From the NCBI RefSeq assembly GCF_018327705.1, contig NZ_BNEM01000002.1, positions 992,001 to 1,056,000 of the forward strand: a DNA stretch of 64,000 nucleotides, given 5' to 3'. Numbering within the stretch: the first letter of the stretch is position 1; each line of letters opens with the position of its first letter. The stretch comes from Catellatospora sp. TT07R-123 (lineage in GTDB: Bacteria; Actinomycetota; Actinomycetes; Mycobacteriales; Micromonosporaceae). A model generated the notes under the pieces. That model was not told where the DNA came from. It saw only the letters and a program-made list of their open reading frames with translations, and did not search any database. The translations under genes and the position numbers were made by a program. Shown piece after piece: positions 16,134-25,262 of this stretch.

Positions 16134-19100
16134 ATGACGGCGCCGGGTGCTTCGATCGACGTGACGCGCGGCGTCGTACAGATCCTGGACGGGCAGGGGC
16201 GCACCGCGGGCACCGGGTTCCTCGTCGCCGACGGCCTCCTGGTGACCTGCGCGCACGTGGTGAACCCGGGGCCCGGCGGGCCGCCGACCGGGCCCGTGCT
16301 GGTCCGGTTCGCGCACCTGGACGACGAGCCGCGCCGCGCCTGGCCGTTGCCCGCGCACTGGCGCGCCGCCGACGTCGGCGACGTCGCGTTCCTCCAGCTG
16401 GCCGACCCGGCCCCGGCGCTGGCCCGGCCGCTGCCGCTGGGGACCTCCGTCAGCGGCGCCCGCCACCCCGTGAAGGCGTTCGGGTTCCCCGCCAACGCCC
16501 CCGGCGGCGGCCACTACGGCTACGGCGCCGTCGGCGACCCCGTCCGCGCCGACAACGACGTCGAGCTGCTGCAGCTCACCGACGCCACCGAGATCACGCA
16601 GGGGTTCAGCGGCGGGCCGGTGCTCGACGAACGCAGCGGGCTGGTCATCGGCATGGTCGACTCCGTGGCCGTCCCGGACCGCCTCGGCCGCGGCCGCTCC
16701 ACCGCGTACGTCACCCCCGTACGCACCCTGCGGGCGGTCCATCCGCGACTGGTGCTGTCGGACGTGTGCCCGTACCCGGGACTGCGGCCCTTCACCACCG
16801 CCGACGCCGCCTGGTTCCACGGCCGGGACCGGGCCGTGCGCGCCGTCGTGTCCAGCATCGGCCGCCACCGCGGCTTCCTCGCCCTGCTCGGCCCCTCCGG
16901 CAGCGGCAAGTCGTCGCTGATCCAGGCCGGTGTCCGCCCGGCGCTGGAACAGAACGCGCTGCCCGGCAGCGACCGCTGGGGCTGGGCCGTCGCCCGGCCC
17001 GGCAGCGACCCGGTCACCCAGCTCGCCCAGGCCGGACTGCCCGGAGCCGAGCAGGGACTCGCCGCCGCCGTGCAGCGGTGGCTGTCCGCCCACCCTGAGC
17101 ACGACCGGCTGGTGCTGGTGCTCGACCAGTTCGAGGAGATCCTGGTCGCCACCCCGCCGCAGCCCCGCGAGCGGCTGCTGCGGGAGCTGGTCGACCTCGT
17201 CGCCGACCAGCCCGCCGTCACCGTCGCGATCACCATGCGCGACGACTTCTACAGCCGGCTGGCCGCGCAGGCGCCCGCCCTGATGCCCCTGCTGCAACAG
17301 GGCCTGGTCAACATCCCGGCGGTGCTCGAACCGGCCGACCTCGCCGACATCGTCGAACGCCCCGCCGCCTCCGTCGGCCTCACCCTCGAACCCGGCCTCA
17401 CCCAGCGGATCGTCGCCGACACGACGCAGGTGACCGCACTGAGCGGCGCGGCGGGCGGGGCGTCCGTCACGGTGCTGCCGCTGCTGTCGTCGGCCCTGGC
17501 CGAACTGTGGCAGCGCTGCCGCGAGCAGGGCAGGCTCACCCACCGCGCCTACGCCGACCTCGGCGGCGTGGTCGGCTGGCTGGACCGCTGGTGCGACCGG
17601 GCGTACGCGGACGTGACAGCGGCCCTCTCCCCCGAGCAGCGGCCGCTGGTGCGCCAGATCCTCACCGCGCTGGTACGGCCCGGCGACGAGTCCGCCAACG
17701 TCCCGCCCACCCGGCAGCGGCGCCCCCTGACCCAGCTGCGCGCCGCCGGTTCCGCCCGCCCCGCCGACACCGCCACGGCCGTGGTGGTGGGGCTGCTCGC
17801 CGACCGGCGGCTGGTCACCACCGGCCAGGACCCGACCGGCGGCGAACCCGTGGTAGAGCTCGCGCACGAGGCGCTGATCCACGAGTGGGCGCTGCTGCGC
17901 CGCTGGCTCGCCGAGGACCACGAGTTCCTGGCCTGGCGGCGGGACCTGGAGGCCGACCACGCCCGCTGGCAGGCCACGGCCGGGCGGCGCGGCGGAGCCG
18001 ACCCCGACCTGCTGCTGCCCGGCAGCTCCCTGGACGCCGCCCGCCGCTGGCTCGGCCGGCGGCCGACCGAGATCGACCCGGTGCTGACGCGGTTCATCCA
18101 GCTCAGCGACAGCGCCCAGCAGCGGCGGCTGACCCGCGACCGGCGCCGGGTGATGGTCCTGGCCGGGCTGCTGGTGCTCGCGGTCGTGCTCGGGTCGTTC
18201 GCCTGGATCCAGCAGCGCAACGCCTCGGCCCAGGCGGAGGAGGCACGCCACCAGACCCTGCTGGCCGATTCCCGCTCCCTGGCCGTGCAGGCCGTCGCCG
18301 CCGTCGACCACCAACCCGACCTGGCGATGCTGCTCGCCCTCGAAGGCCTGCGCATCGCCCCGAGCCAGGCCGCCTGGGGCGCGCTGGGCACGGCCCTGTC
18401 CCGCCCCGTGGCGCCGTCACGGGTCCTGACCGGGCATCAGAAGTTCATCTACGCCGTGGCGACGCATCCCAGTGGGAAGACCGTGGCCAGCTCCGACATG
18501 GACGGCGCCGTCCGGCTCTGGGACACCGCGAGCGGCAAGCAGACCGCGCTGATCGACAAGCCCAGAGCCAACCTCGCGCTCGAGTACAGCCCTGACGGCA
18601 AGTGGCTCGCCAGCAGCGGCGACGACGGCGTCTGGCTGCGCGACGCGGCCACCGCGAAGCCGGTCGGCAACAGCCTCGGCCGTGGTTACCTGCTGAAGGA
18701 CTCGTTGGCGTTCAGCCCGGACAGCAGCATGCTCGCCGGGTACGTCGAAGACAGCCAGGCCAAAGGCCACTTCGTGCTCACGGTCTGGCGCACGGCCACC
18801 GGGCAGCGTGCGACAGAGCCGATCGACGCCAGGATCGGCGTCATCAGCGAGATCGCGTTCAGCCCCGACGGCAAGCGGCTCGCCGTGGCGGGAGAGACGC
18901 TCGCGCGGATCTACGACGTCGCCACCTGGACGATGGTCGACCAGTTCCGGGTCACCGAGCGGATCAACGCGATCGAGTTCAACCGCGACGGCTCCGTGCT
19001 GGCCGTCGGCAGCGGCGACGGCAACGTCTACCTGGTCGGTCCTGACCACAGACTCGTCGGCGACACTCTGCGGCTGCCCGTACGCGCCGCGGACATGGTG

Positions 19101-20393
19101 CTGCGCCCCGGCACGGACGTGCTCCTCATCGCCGACACCGATGGCGAGATACAGCAGTGGGACCTGCGGACCCGGCGAACCACCGGAGCGCGACTGCTCG
19201 GGCATAGCGCACGGGTCTCGTCCATGTCCATCAGCCGCGACGGGTCCGTGCTGGCCAGCGGAAGCGACGACAAACAGGTGAGACTGTGGGATCTGAGCAG
19301 CCGCCAGCCGCTGGGTGAGGCCCTGGCCGGGACCGACGACTCCGTCAACGGCGTCGCCTTCAGCCCCGATGGTGCGTCGCTGGCCGGAGTCGGGTTCGAC
19401 GCCTCGATCCGCATCTGGGATGTCGCCACCCGCAAGATATCCGCAGACCCGCTTGTCGTGCCCGGCGAGTCCGTTCAGCCGGGTACTGCCATCACTGACT
19501 ATGCGCTGAGCGAGGTCAGACTCGGCTCGGACGGCACCGTGTCGACGCGCAGCGGATTCGTGCCGGTCCGACGCTGGGATACCGGCGCTCGCAAGATCAT
19601 CATGGAGATTCCCCGTAAGACGGCGAAGACGTACGCACTGGCGCTCAGCCCCGACGGCCGCCTGGTCGCGATCACCAACGGCACGGACACCGTCGAGATC
19701 TGGAACCTCGTCGACGGCAAGCAGGTCGGTGCACTTCCGGTCGACGGCTCGTCCGCCGTGTTCGGCCCGGATGGAAAGTCTCTGGCAGTCGGACGGCTCG
19801 GCGTCGTAGAGCTGTGGAGTGTGCCCGCCGGCGAACTCATCGCACGTGGGGAGCCTAAGGATGCGAAATTCAAATCCGAGCAGCCCCTCGCGGTGAGCCC
19901 CGACGGGCAGACCGTCCTCGTCGAGGACACCATCCTCACCGGCACCGTGCAGGCGTGGCGGGTCGACGGCGACGAGCTGACGAGGCAGCCGCTGGCGTAC
20001 CCCGGCGCGACGCCGGTCAGCGGCGTGTTCAGCCCCGACGGGAGGCTGGCGGCGGTGGGTGACCGGGACAGCACCGTGCAGCTGTTCGACACCGCGACCT
20101 GGCTGCCGTTCGCCGCTCCGCTGGATCTGCACCAGGATGAAGTGCGCGATCTCGCGTTCAGCCCCGACGGGAACCTGCTGGCCAGTGCCTCCAGGGACAG
20201 CACGATCAGGTTGTGGGCCACTCCGCGCAACTGGGTGGCGCAGGCGTGCGAGCTGGCCGGGCGGAACCTGACCCGCGACGAGTGGGCCCGCTACCACGGC
20301 GACAAGCCCTACGTCCGGACCTGCCCGCAGTACCCGTCGGGTTACCAAGCCGACCCGAACGCACCTGCGGGCGCCTACCCCGAGGCGCCGTAG
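16134..20393 (+). CDS. Trypsin-like peptidase + nSTAND1 NTPase + WD40 (14 blades) conflict/signalling protein
   Basis: 1419 aa from ATG 16134; the upstream in-frame ATG would run through the promoter palindrome. A trypsin/DegP-like domain fills residues 1-205, with candidate triad His in TCAHVV (about 41), Asp in GDVAFLQL (about 82) and Ser in GFSGGPV (about 159). An nSTAND1-type NTPase follows (CPYPGLRPF entry, P-loop GPSGSGKSS near 255, Walker B VLVLDQFEEIL near 325). A single membrane helix is at about 672-690, then a helical linker (ADSRSLAVQAVAAVDHQPDLAM) and WD40 repeats from about 762. I count 14 blade-ending WD-like motifs (LWDTASG to LWATPRNW), i.e. two seven-bladed propellers. This organisation is known from predicted NTP-dependent conflict systems: the propellers sense, the NTPase switches, the peptidase acts. 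It diverges from the Trypco1 gene, and the WD40 half has visibly lower GC than the N-terminal half. Confidence 0.88.
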   Translation: MTAPGASIDVTRGVVQILDGQGRTAGTGFLVADGLLVTCAHVVNPGPGGPPTGPVLVRFAHLDDEPRRAWPLPAHWRAADVGDVAFLQLADPAPALARPLPLGTSVSGARHPVKAFGFPANAPGGGHYGYGAVGDPVRADNDVELLQLTDATEITQGFSGGPVLDERSGLVIGMVDSVAVPDRLGRGRSTAYVTPVRTLRAVHPRLVLSDVCPYPGLRPFTTADAAWFHGRDRAVRAVVSSIGRHRGFLALLGPSGSGKSSLIQAGVRPALEQNALPGSDRWGWAVARPGSDPVTQLAQAGLPGAEQGLAAAVQRWLSAHPEHDRLVLVLDQFEEILVATPPQPRERLLRELVDLVADQPAVTVAITMRDDFYSRLAAQAPALMPLLQQGLVNIPAVLEPADLADIVERPAASVGLTLEPGLTQRIVADTTQVTALSGAAGGASVTVLPLLSSALAELWQRCREQGRLTHRAYADLGGVVGWLDRWCDRAYADVTAALSPEQRPLVRQILTALVRPGDESANVPPTRQRRPLTQLRAAGSARPADTATAVVVGLLADRRLVTTGQDPTGGEPVVELAHEALIHEWALLRRWLAEDHEFLAWRRDLEADHARWQATAGRRGGADPDLLLPGSSLDAARRWLGRRPTEIDPVLTRFIQLSDSAQQRRLTRDRRRVMVLAGLLVLAVVLGSFAWIQQRNASAQAEEARHQTLLADSRSLAVQAVAAVDHQPDLAMLLALEGLRIAPSQAAWGALGTALSRPVAPSRVLTGHQKFIYAVATHPSGKTVASSDMDGAVRLWDTASGKQTALIDKPRANLALEYSPDGKWLASSGDDGVWLRDAATAKPVGNSLGRGYLLKDSLAFSPDSSMLAGYVEDSQAKGHFVLTVWRTATGQRATEPIDARIGVISEIAFSPDGKRLAVAGETLARIYDVATWTMVDQFRVTERINAIEFNRDGSVLAVGSGDGNVYLVGPDHRLVGDTLRLPVRAADMVLRPGTDVLLIADTDGEIQQWDLRTRRTTGARLLGHSARVSSMSISRDGSVLASGSDDKQVRLWDLSSRQPLGEALAGTDDSVNGVAFSPDGASLAGVGFDASIRIWDVATRKISADPLVVPGESVQPGTAITDYALSEVRLGSDGTVSTRSGFVPVRRWDTGARKIIMEIPRKTAKTYALALSPDGRLVAITNGTDTVEIWNLVDGKQVGALPVDGSSAVFGPDGKSLAVGRLGVVELWSVPAGELIARGEPKDAKFKSEQPLAVSPDGQTVLVEDTILTGTVQAWRVDGDELTRQPLAYPGATPVSGVFSPDGRLAAVGDRDSTVQLFDTATWLPFAAPLDLHQDEVRDLAFSPDGNLLASASRDSTIRLWATPRNWVAQACELAGRNLTRDEWARYHGDKPYVRTCPQYPSGYQADPNAPAGAYPEAP

Positions 20394-20427
20394 CAACGGT
20401 GTCCGGGCACAGCGACGATCCGGGAGC

Positions 20428-21534
20428 TCAGGGAGTACGGGAGAGCGCGAGCTCGCTGCGGATGGTCTCCAGGAGGCGGCCGATCCAGTTGGCTCCGGCG
20501 GCGGTCCAGAAGCCGTCGTCCCCGGACGAGTAGGTGATGCGGCCGTCGCCCGTGGCGAGCAGGATGTCCGCCAGTTCGGGGTGCTGGGTGAGCTTCGCGC
20601 GCAGCAGTACGCCCATCACCGCCAGGCGGCGATGGTGCCAGTCGGCCCGCCGGGTCACGCCCTTGGCTGCGGCGCGTGCGGCGGCCGTTCCGTCGGCCCG
20701 TGCGATCCGGTCGTGATCGGCCGGGTCGGCGGCCGCCAGCGCGAGGATCGCATGGGTGATGGACGGATACGACGAACCGAAGGCGCTGATCCGAGCCGGA
20801 TAGTCGGGCGTCAGCGCCTCGACGCCGGGCGGATCGTGCCAACCCCTGGCGTAGGGAACCTGGCTGAGCGCCGCAGTCGGCGACTCCCGCACGTCATCCC
20901 ACGCGACGATCCGGGATGGGACCGGCTCGGCCAGGGCCTCCGAGTGTTCGACGAGTTCGGCGACGGCGTCTCGGAACTGCCGCTCGGTGATCTCGGGGCC
21001 GTCATCCGCGCCGGCAGGCGGCTGGCCGACCTCGCTGATGAACGTCCGGAGCACCCGGTTCCTGGGGTCCAGGTGACTGAGGACGGCACGCCGACGGTGC
21101 GCGGGAATGGCCAGGTAGGCCGCCCGCACCGCCAGCCGCGCGTGTTCGCTGCGATCGGCCCGGTACGCGACGATGAGCCTCCGGCAGCGGGCCTTCGAGT
21201 CCGGCCGCCCGTTCAGCTGCTCGACCACGTCGAGCAGCTCGCCGTGGAGCATGTCGGCGTCGATGTAGCCCCGCACGTCGGTCGCGCGCCACTCAGCTAG
21301 CGCGGGCGCCGACACCCTGGCACCGTCCGAAGGCTGAACGGTGATGGACCCGTCGGCAATCTTGGTCCTGAGCTCTTCGAGTGTCAGCAGTGGACCGCCG
21401 CACTCGACAGCGCCGTCGGCGTACACGGCCAGGTTCATCAGGATGTACCTGCCGTCGCCACCGACGAACACCGGACGGACGCGGCCGGGGATCTGCTCCC
21501 CGTCCACGGTTCGGTACACCCACCTGTTCGCCAC
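20428..21534 (-). CDS. Uncharacterised protein with NADAR-like C-terminal domain
   Basis: 368 aa. The N-terminal region opens NRWVYRTVDGEQIPGRVRPVFV and contains two small conserved-looking segments; it resembles uncharacterised actinomycete DUF domains but I cannot name it securely. The C-terminal ~130 residues look like a NADAR/YbiA-type fold: RRLAVMGVLLRAKLTQHPELADILLATGD, then SSGDDGFWTAAGANWIGRLLETIRSEL, which parallels the family pattern of a K-x-Q helix, a D-x-x-WG-like turn and G-x-N-x-L-G. NADAR proteins act on N-glycosidic or ADP-ribose-type bonds, including riboflavin intermediates and ADP-ribosylated guanine. The convergent placement 34 bases after the nSTAND1-WD40 gene suggests conflict-related function. 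Start at ATG 21534. Confidence 0.6.
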   Translation of the reverse strand: MANRWVYRTVDGEQIPGRVRPVFVGGDGRYILMNLAVYADGAVECGGPLLTLEELRTKIADGSITVQPSDGARVSAPALAEWRATDVRGYIDADMLHGELLDVVEQLNGRPDSKARCRRLIVAYRADRSEHARLAVRAAYLAIPAHRRRAVLSHLDPRNRVLRTFISEVGQPPAGADDGPEITERQFRDAVAELVEHSEALAEPVPSRIVAWDDVRESPTAALSQVPYARGWHDPPGVEALTPDYPARISAFGSSYPSITHAILALAAADPADHDRIARADGTAAARAAAKGVTRRADWHHRRLAVMGVLLRAKLTQHPELADILLATGDGRITYSSGDDGFWTAAGANWIGRLLETIRSELALSRTP

Positions 21535-21567
21535 CAGCCCAGACTAGCGACCATGATCGATGTTTTG

Positions 21568-24006
21568 CTATGAGCCCGAGGGGCGGCCACCCAGCAGCCG
21601 GCGCAGGCCGCGCAGGCGGCGGCCGTTGATCAGGTCGAGGATGCCCTGCTGGACGTGCCGTCCGACCGCGCCACGGGTGCCCAGCGCCAGCATCCGCAGC
21701 GGCATCTCGTCGAGCATCGCCGCGACCAGGTACGCCATCGGGCTGGTCGGGTCGGCGATGACGGACCGGGACTTGCGGCGGGCGACGTACTGCAACGTGC
21801 GGGTCACCACGGAGGACCGCATGTCGGCCAGCGGCGTGTTCAGGGTGAACGCGCCGGGCCGGTCCGCGGTGTTGTCCGGCAGGTCCCGGCCGTACAGGGC
21901 GGCGAAGGCGGCACGGTCGAACTGCTGACCTGATGCGGGCAGCGGATAGCTCACCGGCTCGGGCACCGGGTCGCCGCCGGTGACCTCCAGCAGCACGGTG
22001 GCACGGATGTCGCGCGAGGACGACCCGGCCCGGATCTCGAACTCCCCCGCCTCGACGGACCAGTCGCCGCGCGCGGTGTCGTAGAACGCGAACGCCCGTC
22101 GCGGCAGCACCACGGTGACCTGCTCGGACTGGCCGGGGCGCAGCCGCACCTTGACGAAGCCGGCCAGCTCCTGCCAGGGCCGGAACACGGTGGACGCGCA
22201 GTCGTTCACGTACACCTGCACGACCTCGCTGCCCTCGCGCTCGCCGGTGTTGGTGACGGTCACGCTGACCTCGACCGGCTCCCCGGCCTCGACCGCCGCC
22301 GCGTTCAGCGTCAGCCCCGAATACGCGAACGTCGTGTACGACAGCCCGTGCCCGAACGGGAACATCACGTCCACGCGCGCGCTGTCGTAGTAGCGGTAGC
22401 CGACGTACACGCTCTCGCGGTATTCGGTGACGGCGGGCGCGTCGGGGATGGCGTGGCTGGGGTTGTCCTCCCACCGGTGCGGGAACGTCTCGGCCAGCCG
22501 CCCGCCGGGTTCGGCCGCGCCGAACAGCACGTCGGCCACGGCACTGCCGCCGGCCTGCCCGCCGAGGTAGCCCTCGACGACGGCGGGCACCCCGCGCAGC
22601 CAGGGCATCTCCACGGGTGCGCCGTTGGCCAGCACCACGACCGCGCGCGAGTTCACCGCCGTGACCGCGTGCACGAGGGCGTCGTGGGCGGCGGGCAGGG
22701 CCAGGTGCGTGCGGTCCAGGCCCTCGGTCTCGTACCCCTCGGTCAGGCCGACGAAGACCAGCACCGTGTCGGCGTCGCGGGCGGTCACCCGGGCCTGCGC
22801 CAGCAGCTCCTCGTCGACGTCGCCGCGGTCGCGGTGGTAGCCGGGGGCGTAGGCGACCTGCTCGCCGACCAGCTCGCAGATCCGGGTGTACGCGTCGTCG
22901 ACCCGGTGCGGGTTGATCCCGGCGCTGCCCGCGCCCTGGAACCGGGGCTGTCTGGCGAACGCGCCGACGACCGCGATCCGGCCCGTGCCCGGGGCCAGCG
23001 GCAGCAGGCCGCCCTCGTTCTTCAGCAGCACGGTGCCCTCGGCGGCGGCCCGGCGGGCCAGGGCGTGGTGGGCGTCGCGGTCGTAGCCGTGACCGCCCGC
23101 GCGGATCTGCCCGGTGCGCTCGATCAGGGTCAGCACCCGGGCGGCGGCCCGGTCCAAAACCTCCTCGGGCAGGCTGCCGTCGGCGAGCGCGGCGAGGATG
23201 AGCTGGTCGTTGTGGCCGCCGTAGCCGGGCATCTCGACGTCCAGGCCCACGGCCAGGCCGGGGACCCGCTCGTCGACGGCGCCCCAGTCGGACACCACGA
23301 CGCCGTCGAAGCCCCAGCGCCGCCGCAGCACCTCGGTGAGCAGCCACTCATGCTGGCTGCAGTGCACGCCGTTGAGCCGGTTGTAGGCGCACATCACCGT
23401 CCACGGACCCGCCGCGACGGCGGTCTCGAACGCGGCCAGGTAGATCTCGTGCAGGGCCCGCTCGTCGACGGCGGCGTCGATGTTGAACCGGCGCCGCTCC
23501 TGGTTGTTGGCGGCGAAGTGCTTGAGCGAGGCGCCGACGCCCCGGCTCTGCACGCCGCGGATCCAGGCGGCACCGAGGGTGCCCGCCAGCAGCGGGTCCT
23601 CGGAGAAGTACTCGAAGTTGCGGCCGCACAGGGGGCTGCGCTTGATGTTGACGCCGGGGCCGAGCAGCACGCTGACGCCGCCCGCCCTCGCCTCGTCGCC
23701 GAGGGCGCGGCCGATCTGCTCGACCAGGTCGGGGTCCCAGGTCGCGGCCAGGGCCGAGGACGTCGGGAAGCAGGTCGCGGGCTCGCTCTTGCCGTCGACG
23801 TCGCTGCCGTCGTGCTCCTTGCGCAGGCCGTACGGCCCGTCGGCGACCATGATCGGCGGGACGTCCAGGCGGGGCACGCCGTACAGGTGCCAGAAGTCGC
23901 TGCCCGCGCAGAGCGCGGCCTTCTCGGCCGGGGTCATCCGCGCCACCAGGTCGGTGATGCGGGGCTCGAACCGCTCGGCGGTGAGCTCGGGCGTCTCGGT
24001 GCTCAC
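21568..24006 (-). CDS. Beta-glucosidase, glycoside hydrolase family 3
   Basis: 812 aa, no signal peptide, so intracellular. GH3 N-terminal barrel with GPGVNIKRSPLCGRNFEYFSEDP, the KHFAANNQE motif and the catalytic nucleophile Asp in VVSDWGAV (about residue 240). The C-terminal GH3 domain follows, then a fibronectin-III-like domain ending near VFRPWQELAGFVKVRL, and a C-terminal extension typical of BglB-like enzymes. Expected to hydrolyse beta-glucosides or short xylo/cello-oligosaccharides imported after extracellular degradation. The start is GTG at 24006, overlapping the stop of the upstream MarR gene as GTGA, so the two are translationally coupled. Confidence 0.93.
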   Translation of the reverse strand: MSTETPELTAERFEPRITDLVARMTPAEKAALCAGSDFWHLYGVPRLDVPPIMVADGPYGLRKEHDGSDVDGKSEPATCFPTSSALAATWDPDLVEQIGRALGDEARAGGVSVLLGPGVNIKRSPLCGRNFEYFSEDPLLAGTLGAAWIRGVQSRGVGASLKHFAANNQERRRFNIDAAVDERALHEIYLAAFETAVAAGPWTVMCAYNRLNGVHCSQHEWLLTEVLRRRWGFDGVVVSDWGAVDERVPGLAVGLDVEMPGYGGHNDQLILAALADGSLPEEVLDRAAARVLTLIERTGQIRAGGHGYDRDAHHALARRAAAEGTVLLKNEGGLLPLAPGTGRIAVVGAFARQPRFQGAGSAGINPHRVDDAYTRICELVGEQVAYAPGYHRDRGDVDEELLAQARVTARDADTVLVFVGLTEGYETEGLDRTHLALPAAHDALVHAVTAVNSRAVVVLANGAPVEMPWLRGVPAVVEGYLGGQAGGSAVADVLFGAAEPGGRLAETFPHRWEDNPSHAIPDAPAVTEYRESVYVGYRYYDSARVDVMFPFGHGLSYTTFAYSGLTLNAAAVEAGEPVEVSVTVTNTGEREGSEVVQVYVNDCASTVFRPWQELAGFVKVRLRPGQSEQVTVVLPRRAFAFYDTARGDWSVEAGEFEIRAGSSSRDIRATVLLEVTGGDPVPEPVSYPLPASGQQFDRAAFAALYGRDLPDNTADRPGAFTLNTPLADMRSSVVTRTLQYVARRKSRSVIADPTSPMAYLVAAMLDEMPLRMLALGTRGAVGRHVQQGILDLINGRRLRGLRRLLGGRPSGS

Positions 24007-24464
24007 GCGGCCACCGGCGCGGCCGCGTCGGCGGTGGCGGTCATGGCCTGCGACAGGGTGTGCAGCAGCGCGGCCAGGTGCTCGCGCTCGGCGCCGGGCA
24101 GCGGCAGCTCGGTGACGCTGGCGTCGATCCGCGCGGCGATGCGCTCATGCAGCTGGCGGCCGCGCGGGGCCAGGAAGGCGCGGATGCGGCGCCGGTCGGC
24201 CGGGTCGATGCGCCGGTAGACCAGGCCGAGCTCGACGAGCTGGTCCACCACCTTGGTCAGGGTGCCCGGGGGCAGGAAGGAGCGGTCGGCGACCTCGGTC
24301 ATCGGGTGGCCGCCGCCCTCGGCGAGCAGGTGCAGCACCCGCCACGCCTCGGCTGAGCAGCCCTCTTCGCGCAGGATGCCCGCCACGCGCCGCGACAGCA
24401 GCCGTTCGGCCTGGGTCAGCAGCTGCATCAGGTCGGCAGCGGTGCCCGTCGGCAGCACAGACAT
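24003..24464 (-). CDS. MarR family transcriptional regulator
   Basis: 153 aa from ATG 24464, preceded by an excellent SD (GAGGAGGAG); a longer frame upstream lacks support. The winged-helix region contains CSAEAWRVLHLLAEGGGHPMTEVA, the recognition helix around FLPPGTLTKVVDQLVELGLVYRR and the wing DPADRRRIRAFLAPRG, all MarR-typical. It is first in an operon with the GH3 beta-glucosidase, with a 4-base overlap. MarR control of a GH3 enzyme is less common than LacI or GntR control; the ligand could be a plant phenolic glycoside or aglycone (speculative). Confidence 0.92.
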   Translation of the reverse strand: MSVLPTGTAADLMQLLTQAERLLSRRVAGILREEGCSAEAWRVLHLLAEGGGHPMTEVADRSFLPPGTLTKVVDQLVELGLVYRRIDPADRRRIRAFLAPRGRQLHERIAARIDASVTELPLPGAEREHLAALLHTLSQAMTATADAAAPVAA

Positions 24465-24883
24465 GGCCCTCCTCCTCGGCTGGAACAGCGAACGTACCCC
24501 GGTCGCCGTCAAGTGTGTAGCCCCCGTGCCTGCTGCGAAAGCGTTCCGCCGATCGCTCCGGCCAGGGCCGGGCGAGATGAGACTGCGCAAGTTCGAGGAG
24601 AACTTGCACCAGCGCTCGCCGGAAGGCGGGGGCGGTGAGTTCGACCCGGTTGTGCAAGAAGCCGATCAGACCCTCGCCGCAGAAAGCGCGCAGCGCGCTG
24701 GGGGTCAAACGCAACGAGCCATACGGTGACAGCCAGCGCCTGAGGCGCCACGCCTACAGTTCGACCACTCGAACGGCCCAACGGGCCGGTCGGCGTTCCG
24801 AAGCGTCCATGCGATCGTCGCGCCGACCGGGTAGTCGTACGGCGAGAATGCCACTCATTCGGTACACAACGGTAGCCTACAGA
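24465..24883. other. 419-base intergenic stretch, no convincing gene
   Basis: Lies upstream of the MarR-GH3 operon and downstream of the small membrane-protein pair. Short frames on both strands cover it, including a minus-strand segment reading GLIGFLHNRVELTAPAFRRAL, but none has an SD, a family signature or a sensible length. GC content falls toward the right end (from about 24840), marking the edge of the lower-GC toxin-immunity-like segment. It should contain the MarR promoter, but I cannot place it. Confidence 0.5.
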
Positions 24884-25261
24884 TCAAAAGCGAAAGAACA
24901 GAAAGCACAAACCTACTAATCCTGCTGCTATAGCGGCGAAGTGCAGCATGGCTCGCTTTGCGTGTCGCACCCCTGCCACACGATCAGTTGCTGTGGCCGG
25001 CAAGGATGCCGTGCGCCGACGAAGCGGGAGGAAGGAGAGTGTGGCAACGCCAATTACGGCAATGATCAACAGCCGGATCCTGGGATCTGAGCTATGGCCA
25101 GAGCCGAACACTAGTGAAATAACGCCCAGCGCAATCAGTGCACGATTGACTTTGGGTTGCCCGCCATTCAGCCTCAACGCCACGAATAACATCGTGAACA
25201 TTCCGAGCACGGCGGCTATCCACCATGCCACGATTGGACTTGTGTGGAAATCACCAAGCAC
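24884..25261 (-). CDS. Small four-helix membrane protein (candidate immunity protein)
   Basis: 125 aa, family not recognised. Four hydrophobic segments: IVAWWIAAVLGMFTMLFVAL, ALIALGVISLVFG, LLIIAVIGVATLSFLPL and MLHFAAIAAGLVGLCFLFF. GTG start at 25261, one base after the TGA of the upstream membrane protein, so the two are translationally coupled. Lower GC than the chromosome average of the window. Placed downstream of the C-terminal tip of the RHS protein, where immunity genes of polymorphic toxins normally lie. That role is inference from position and topology. Confidence 0.65.
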   Translation of the reverse strand: MLGDFHTSPIVAWWIAAVLGMFTMLFVALRLNGGQPKVNRALIALGVISLVFGSGHSSDPRIRLLIIAVIGVATLSFLPLRRRTASLPATATDRVAGVRHAKRAMLHFAAIAAGLVGLCFLFFRF

Positions 25262-25262
25262 G

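Noticed and set aside
24465..24883. Possible transposase or gene remnant upstream of MarR
   Set aside because: Frames such as the one containing HNRVELTAPAFRRALVQVLLE are suggestive but lack any recognised motif, SD or terminal repeats; left as intergenic.
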